Shown here: piece after piece, positions 6,594 through 8,472 of the stretch
Position numbering within the stretch: position 1 is the stretch's first letter
Layout of the letters: the number at the start of each line of letters is the position of its first letter
Source: Candidatus Poribacteria bacterium
Lineage (GTDB): Bacteria; Poribacteria; WGA-4E; GCA-2687025
DNA: 8,472 bases
Assembly: GCA_002687025.1 (NCBI GenBank)
Contig: NYZG01000145.1
Coordinates: forward strand, 1-8,472
Direction: 5' to 3'
The notes under the pieces: generated by a model
What the model was told of the DNA's origin: nothing
The model's database searches: none
What the model saw: the letters and a program-made list of their open reading frames with translations, nothing else
Program-made: the position numbers and the translations under genes

Positions 6594-6627
6594 GCCCGGC
6601 CGAGTACCCTTGTGGCGTCGGCCGGGC
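6594..6627. terminator. GC-rich stem-loop between melA and the MFS gene (possible terminator or attenuator)
   Basis: GCCCGGCCGA (6594-6603) and TCGGCCGGGC (6618-6627) form a perfect 10-bp stem with a 14-nt loop; two more G-C pairs could form outside a bulged G. It starts 36 nt after the melA stop and ends 52 nt before the MFS start. No T-run follows on either strand, so it is not a canonical intrinsic terminator; it may stabilise the melA mRNA end or lower read-through. A smaller hairpin, GCGCG-ACA-CGCGC, lies at 6567-6579. Confidence 0.35.
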
Positions 6628-6679
6628 GCCCCTCGCGTGGGGTCGCGTCGTCCGCACGGACCTACCAGTCAGGAGTTAC

Positions 6680-8104
6680 GTGAGAGAGCCGGAGGCCACC
6701 GACGAAGGCGACGGAGCCACGGACGCTGCCGCCCGGCGTGTCCTGATCAGCCTGATCTTCCCGTCGATACTGATGCCCCTCACGTCGTCGATGTCGCGTG
6801 TGGCGCTCCCGGTCATTCGAGATCACTTCGCCATCCGCGCCGATGAGACGGCATGGATCGCGACGGCGTTCATGCTCGCGTTCACCGTGCTCATGCCCGT
6901 CTACGGCCGACTGAGCGACGGTCTCGGCCCGCGTCGTCTGCTGCTCATGGGCGTCGCTCTGTTTTCCGTTGGAACCGCGGTAACGGCCGTCGCCCCAGAC
7001 CTCGCGTGGATCGTCGCGGGCCGTGCCATTCAGGGTGCCGGCGCGAGCGGCATCATGCCGCTGGGGATGGCGCTCATTTCCGCCATCTTCCCACCGGACA
7101 AGCGCGGCCGCGCGCTTGGAATGTGGAGCTCCGTCGGCCCGACGACGGCGTTCATCGGGCCGGTGCTGGCCGGGCTTCTCATCGCGGCATGGGGGTGGCG
7201 CGCGGCGTTCGCGCTGCCGTTGGCGGCCGGCGTGGCCGCCTTCATCGTCGTGCTCGCCGCGATCCCGCACGGCGCCAACGGCAAGACGCCCGGCGTACTC
7301 AGATCGTTCGACTGGCAGGGAGCGGCGTTGCTTGCCGGAGCGGTCAGCGCGTGGCTCTTCTACCTGTCCAGCCGGCCTGTCACGGGCGTCGCGCCGATGC
7401 GCGACTGGCGTCTCCTGGGCGCCGCAACTGCGCTGAGCGTCGCGCTGGTGTGGCATCAGTCGCACCGAGCGAGACCGCTGATTCCCCTGTCCACGCTACG
7501 CGAGCGGACGTTCGGCCTCACGTCGTTCTGCGCCGCGATGCGCATGTTCGCGATGGGCGGAATGTCATTCCTTGTGCCGCTTTATCTCACCGACGTCCAT
7601 GATCTGCCCGTGACGCGCATCGGCCTGATGGCGATGGTAAACCCCGGTTCGATGGCGCTCATCGTGCGATTCGGCGGGCGTCTCGCAGACCGGCTGGGCA
7701 GCCGCGTGCCCGTCGTCGTCGGCCTGAGCGTGCAGGTCGGCGTCATGGTGGGGTTCTCACGCATGCCGGAATCGGCGACGCTGTGGCCGAGTGTGGCGCT
7801 CCTTGCGTCTCACGGACTTGGGGCGGGTCTCATGCTCGCGGCGCTCCACCGGATCGCCATGCGCCGCATCCCCGCGGACCGGATGGGCGCCGCGGCAGGC
7901 CTCTACAGCATGTTGCGCTTCATCGGCGCCGTCGTGGGCACGGCGTTGGCCGGCATGCTCCTGCAAACGCAGTTCGACGCGGGTCACGCGCCGGCAGTCG
8001 CGTACCGCGGTGTGTTCCTCGTCATCGCGCTTATCTCACTTGGCGGAGTCGCCGCGGCGTTCGGCCTGAGCGAACGCCCGGAGAAGCACCGCGTGCGCGC
8101 CTGA
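6680..8104 (+). CDS. MFS transporter, DHA2 (EmrB/QacA-like, 14-helix) family, 474 aa
   Basis: This is a proton-coupled membrane transporter. I count 14 hydrophobic segments (about 21-43, 58-75, 86-105, 108-134, 146-171, 173-195, 212-231, 243-260, 278-303, 313-335, 343-361, 368-394, 403-430, 442-463), the DHA2 number. The first segment runs into TSSMSRVALPVIRDHFAI, a DHA2-style VALP motif. Motif A is GRLSDGLGPRRLLLMG (76-91) with a second copy, GGRLADRLGSR, at 332-342; GRAIQGAGASGIMP (114-127) and GPVLAGLL (160-167) fit motifs B and C. The N-terminal tail is acidic. The start is GTG at 6680 with AGGAG 4 nt upstream; the frame stays open far upstream through the melA region, but that part is a shadow without transporter character. 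It follows melA by 122 nt with a strong stem between. Most relatives export drugs or toxic compounds; substrate here is unknown, and sugar import is possible only by context. Confidence 0.91.
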   Translation: MREPEATDEGDGATDAAARRVLISLIFPSILMPLTSSMSRVALPVIRDHFAIRADETAWIATAFMLAFTVLMPVYGRLSDGLGPRRLLLMGVALFSVGTAVTAVAPDLAWIVAGRAIQGAGASGIMPLGMALISAIFPPDKRGRALGMWSSVGPTTAFIGPVLAGLLIAAWGWRAAFALPLAAGVAAFIVVLAAIPHGANGKTPGVLRSFDWQGAALLAGAVSAWLFYLSSRPVTGVAPMRDWRLLGAATALSVALVWHQSHRARPLIPLSTLRERTFGLTSFCAAMRMFAMGGMSFLVPLYLTDVHDLPVTRIGLMAMVNPGSMALIVRFGGRLADRLGSRVPVVVGLSVQVGVMVGFSRMPESATLWPSVALLASHGLGAGLMLAALHRIAMRRIPADRMGAAAGLYSMLRFIGAVVGTALAGMLLQTQFDAGHAPAVAYRGVFLVIALISLGGVAAAFGLSERPEKHRVRA

Positions 8105-8156
8105 TTCGCTTGTCGCGGCGCCGACCGGCTCTTACCCTACGGACAGGAAGGGGCAC

Positions 8157-8472
8157 ATGATGCGAAGAGCCTGGCCGTTCATCGTCGCCATCGTCGCGAT
8201 TATCGCCTTCCGCGGGTCGCCCCTCCAGTTCCACCTGCCGACCGCGGCGTGGCCTTTCATCGCCGGCCTCGCGGCGGTTGGGGTGTTGGCGTACACGCCC
8301 GTGGCCATCACGAAGCTGGTACTCGAAGCGCGCACCCGCCGCGGCGCTGCCGCAGTCGATGGGCTGCAGGAAGTGCGAGACGACATCGCCGCCCTGCGCG
8401 AGGACCTGGAAGGGCGCTTCGCCGACATCACCCTTGCCATCGACGATCTGGCCCCGCGAACGCTTCCGAGCG
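8157..8472 (+). CDS. Small membrane protein with predicted coiled coil, N-terminal part (cut by window end)
   Basis: The frame begins ATG-ATG after AGGAAGGGG (8145-8153), 52 nt downstream of the MFS stop, and stays open to the end (105 residues visible). Residues about 5-18 and 31-51 are hydrophobic and probably membrane-inserted; both begin with the same five residues, AWPFI (5-9 and 31-35), suggesting a duplicated helix unit. A positively charged stretch follows (KLVLEARTRRG, 53-63). Residues about 67-99 (VDGLQEVRDDIAALREDLEG and on) have heptad-like hydrophobic spacing and many charges, consistent with a coiled coil. I do not recognise the family. The layout, two membrane segments and then a coiled coil, suggests a membrane-anchored scaffold or oligomer. 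Co-transcription with the MFS gene is plausible. Either Met can be the start; the frame is supported by the ribosome binding site and coding character. Confidence 0.72.
   Translation, partial: MMRRAWPFIVAIVAIIAFRGSPLQFHLPTAAWPFIAGLAAVGVLAYTPVAITKLVLEARTRRGAAAVDGLQEVRDDIAALREDLEGRFADITLAIDDLAPRTLPS

Noticed and set aside
5141..6679. The transporter frame stays open about 1.5 kb upstream through melA, as if the MFS protein had a 500-residue N-terminal extension.
   Set aside because: The extension is Arg/His/Pro-rich low-information translation in another frame of melA, which is clearly the real gene there. The MFS start is explained by GTG 6680 with its ribosome binding site.
8108..8138. TTGTCG and TACCCT with about 17-nt spacing as a promoter for the last small gene.
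   Set aside because: Both hexamers match the consensus poorly, and co-transcription with the MFS gene is simpler.

Overview
The window is GC-rich bacterial chromosome, densely coding, with long spurious open frames opposite or beside most real genes. I see no tRNA, rRNA, CRISPR array, insertion sequence, integrase or phage gene. The gene set is an M14 peptidase with a GATase1-like tail, an aldo/keto reductase, an ECF sigma factor fused to ankyrin repeats, a GH4 alpha-galactosidase and a DHA2-type MFS protein. It resembles uncultured, saccharolytic, high-GC lineages such as Poribacteria, Latescibacteria or the Planctomycetes-like groups. That placement is an impression from protein style, not a phylogenetic result.

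Layout: (1) 1-1581 (+) is the C-terminal part of a large M14-family metallopeptidase whose catalytic core lies mostly before the window. (2) 1650-2576 (+) is an aldo/keto reductase whose usual catalytic lysine appears to be arginine. (3) 2616-4856 (-), convergent with the reductase, is one continuous 746-residue protein: an ECF-type sigma-70 module (regions 2 and 4) followed by a roughly 520-residue ankyrin-repeat array. (4) 4844-5020 (-) is a 58-codon reading frame with an excellent ribosome binding site. Its N-terminus looks like the start of a VOC/glyoxalase-fold protein, and it overlaps the sigma start by 13 nt. (5) 5021-5189 is a divergent intergenic region with three perfect inverted repeats and a possible minus-strand -10 box. 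(6) 5190-6557 (+) is a GH4 alpha-galactosidase (melA). (7) 6680-8104 (+) is a 14-helix MFS transporter of the DHA2 type, separated from melA by 122 nt that contain a 10-bp perfect stem. (8) 8157-8472 (+) starts a small membrane/coiled-coil protein cut by the window end.

How the parts may work together: melA releases galactose from alpha-galactosides in the cytoplasm using NAD+ and a divalent metal, but no dedicated sugar importer is visible. The next gene is of an exporter-type family, so a sugar operon is not shown. The ankyrin-sigma protein is transcribed divergently from melA and has no visible anti-sigma partner. The inference best worth testing is that its ankyrin array replaces the anti-sigma as ligand or partner sensor. 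The peptidase and reductase are co-directional with a 68-nt gap and may be co-transcribed, but nothing ties them functionally to the rest.
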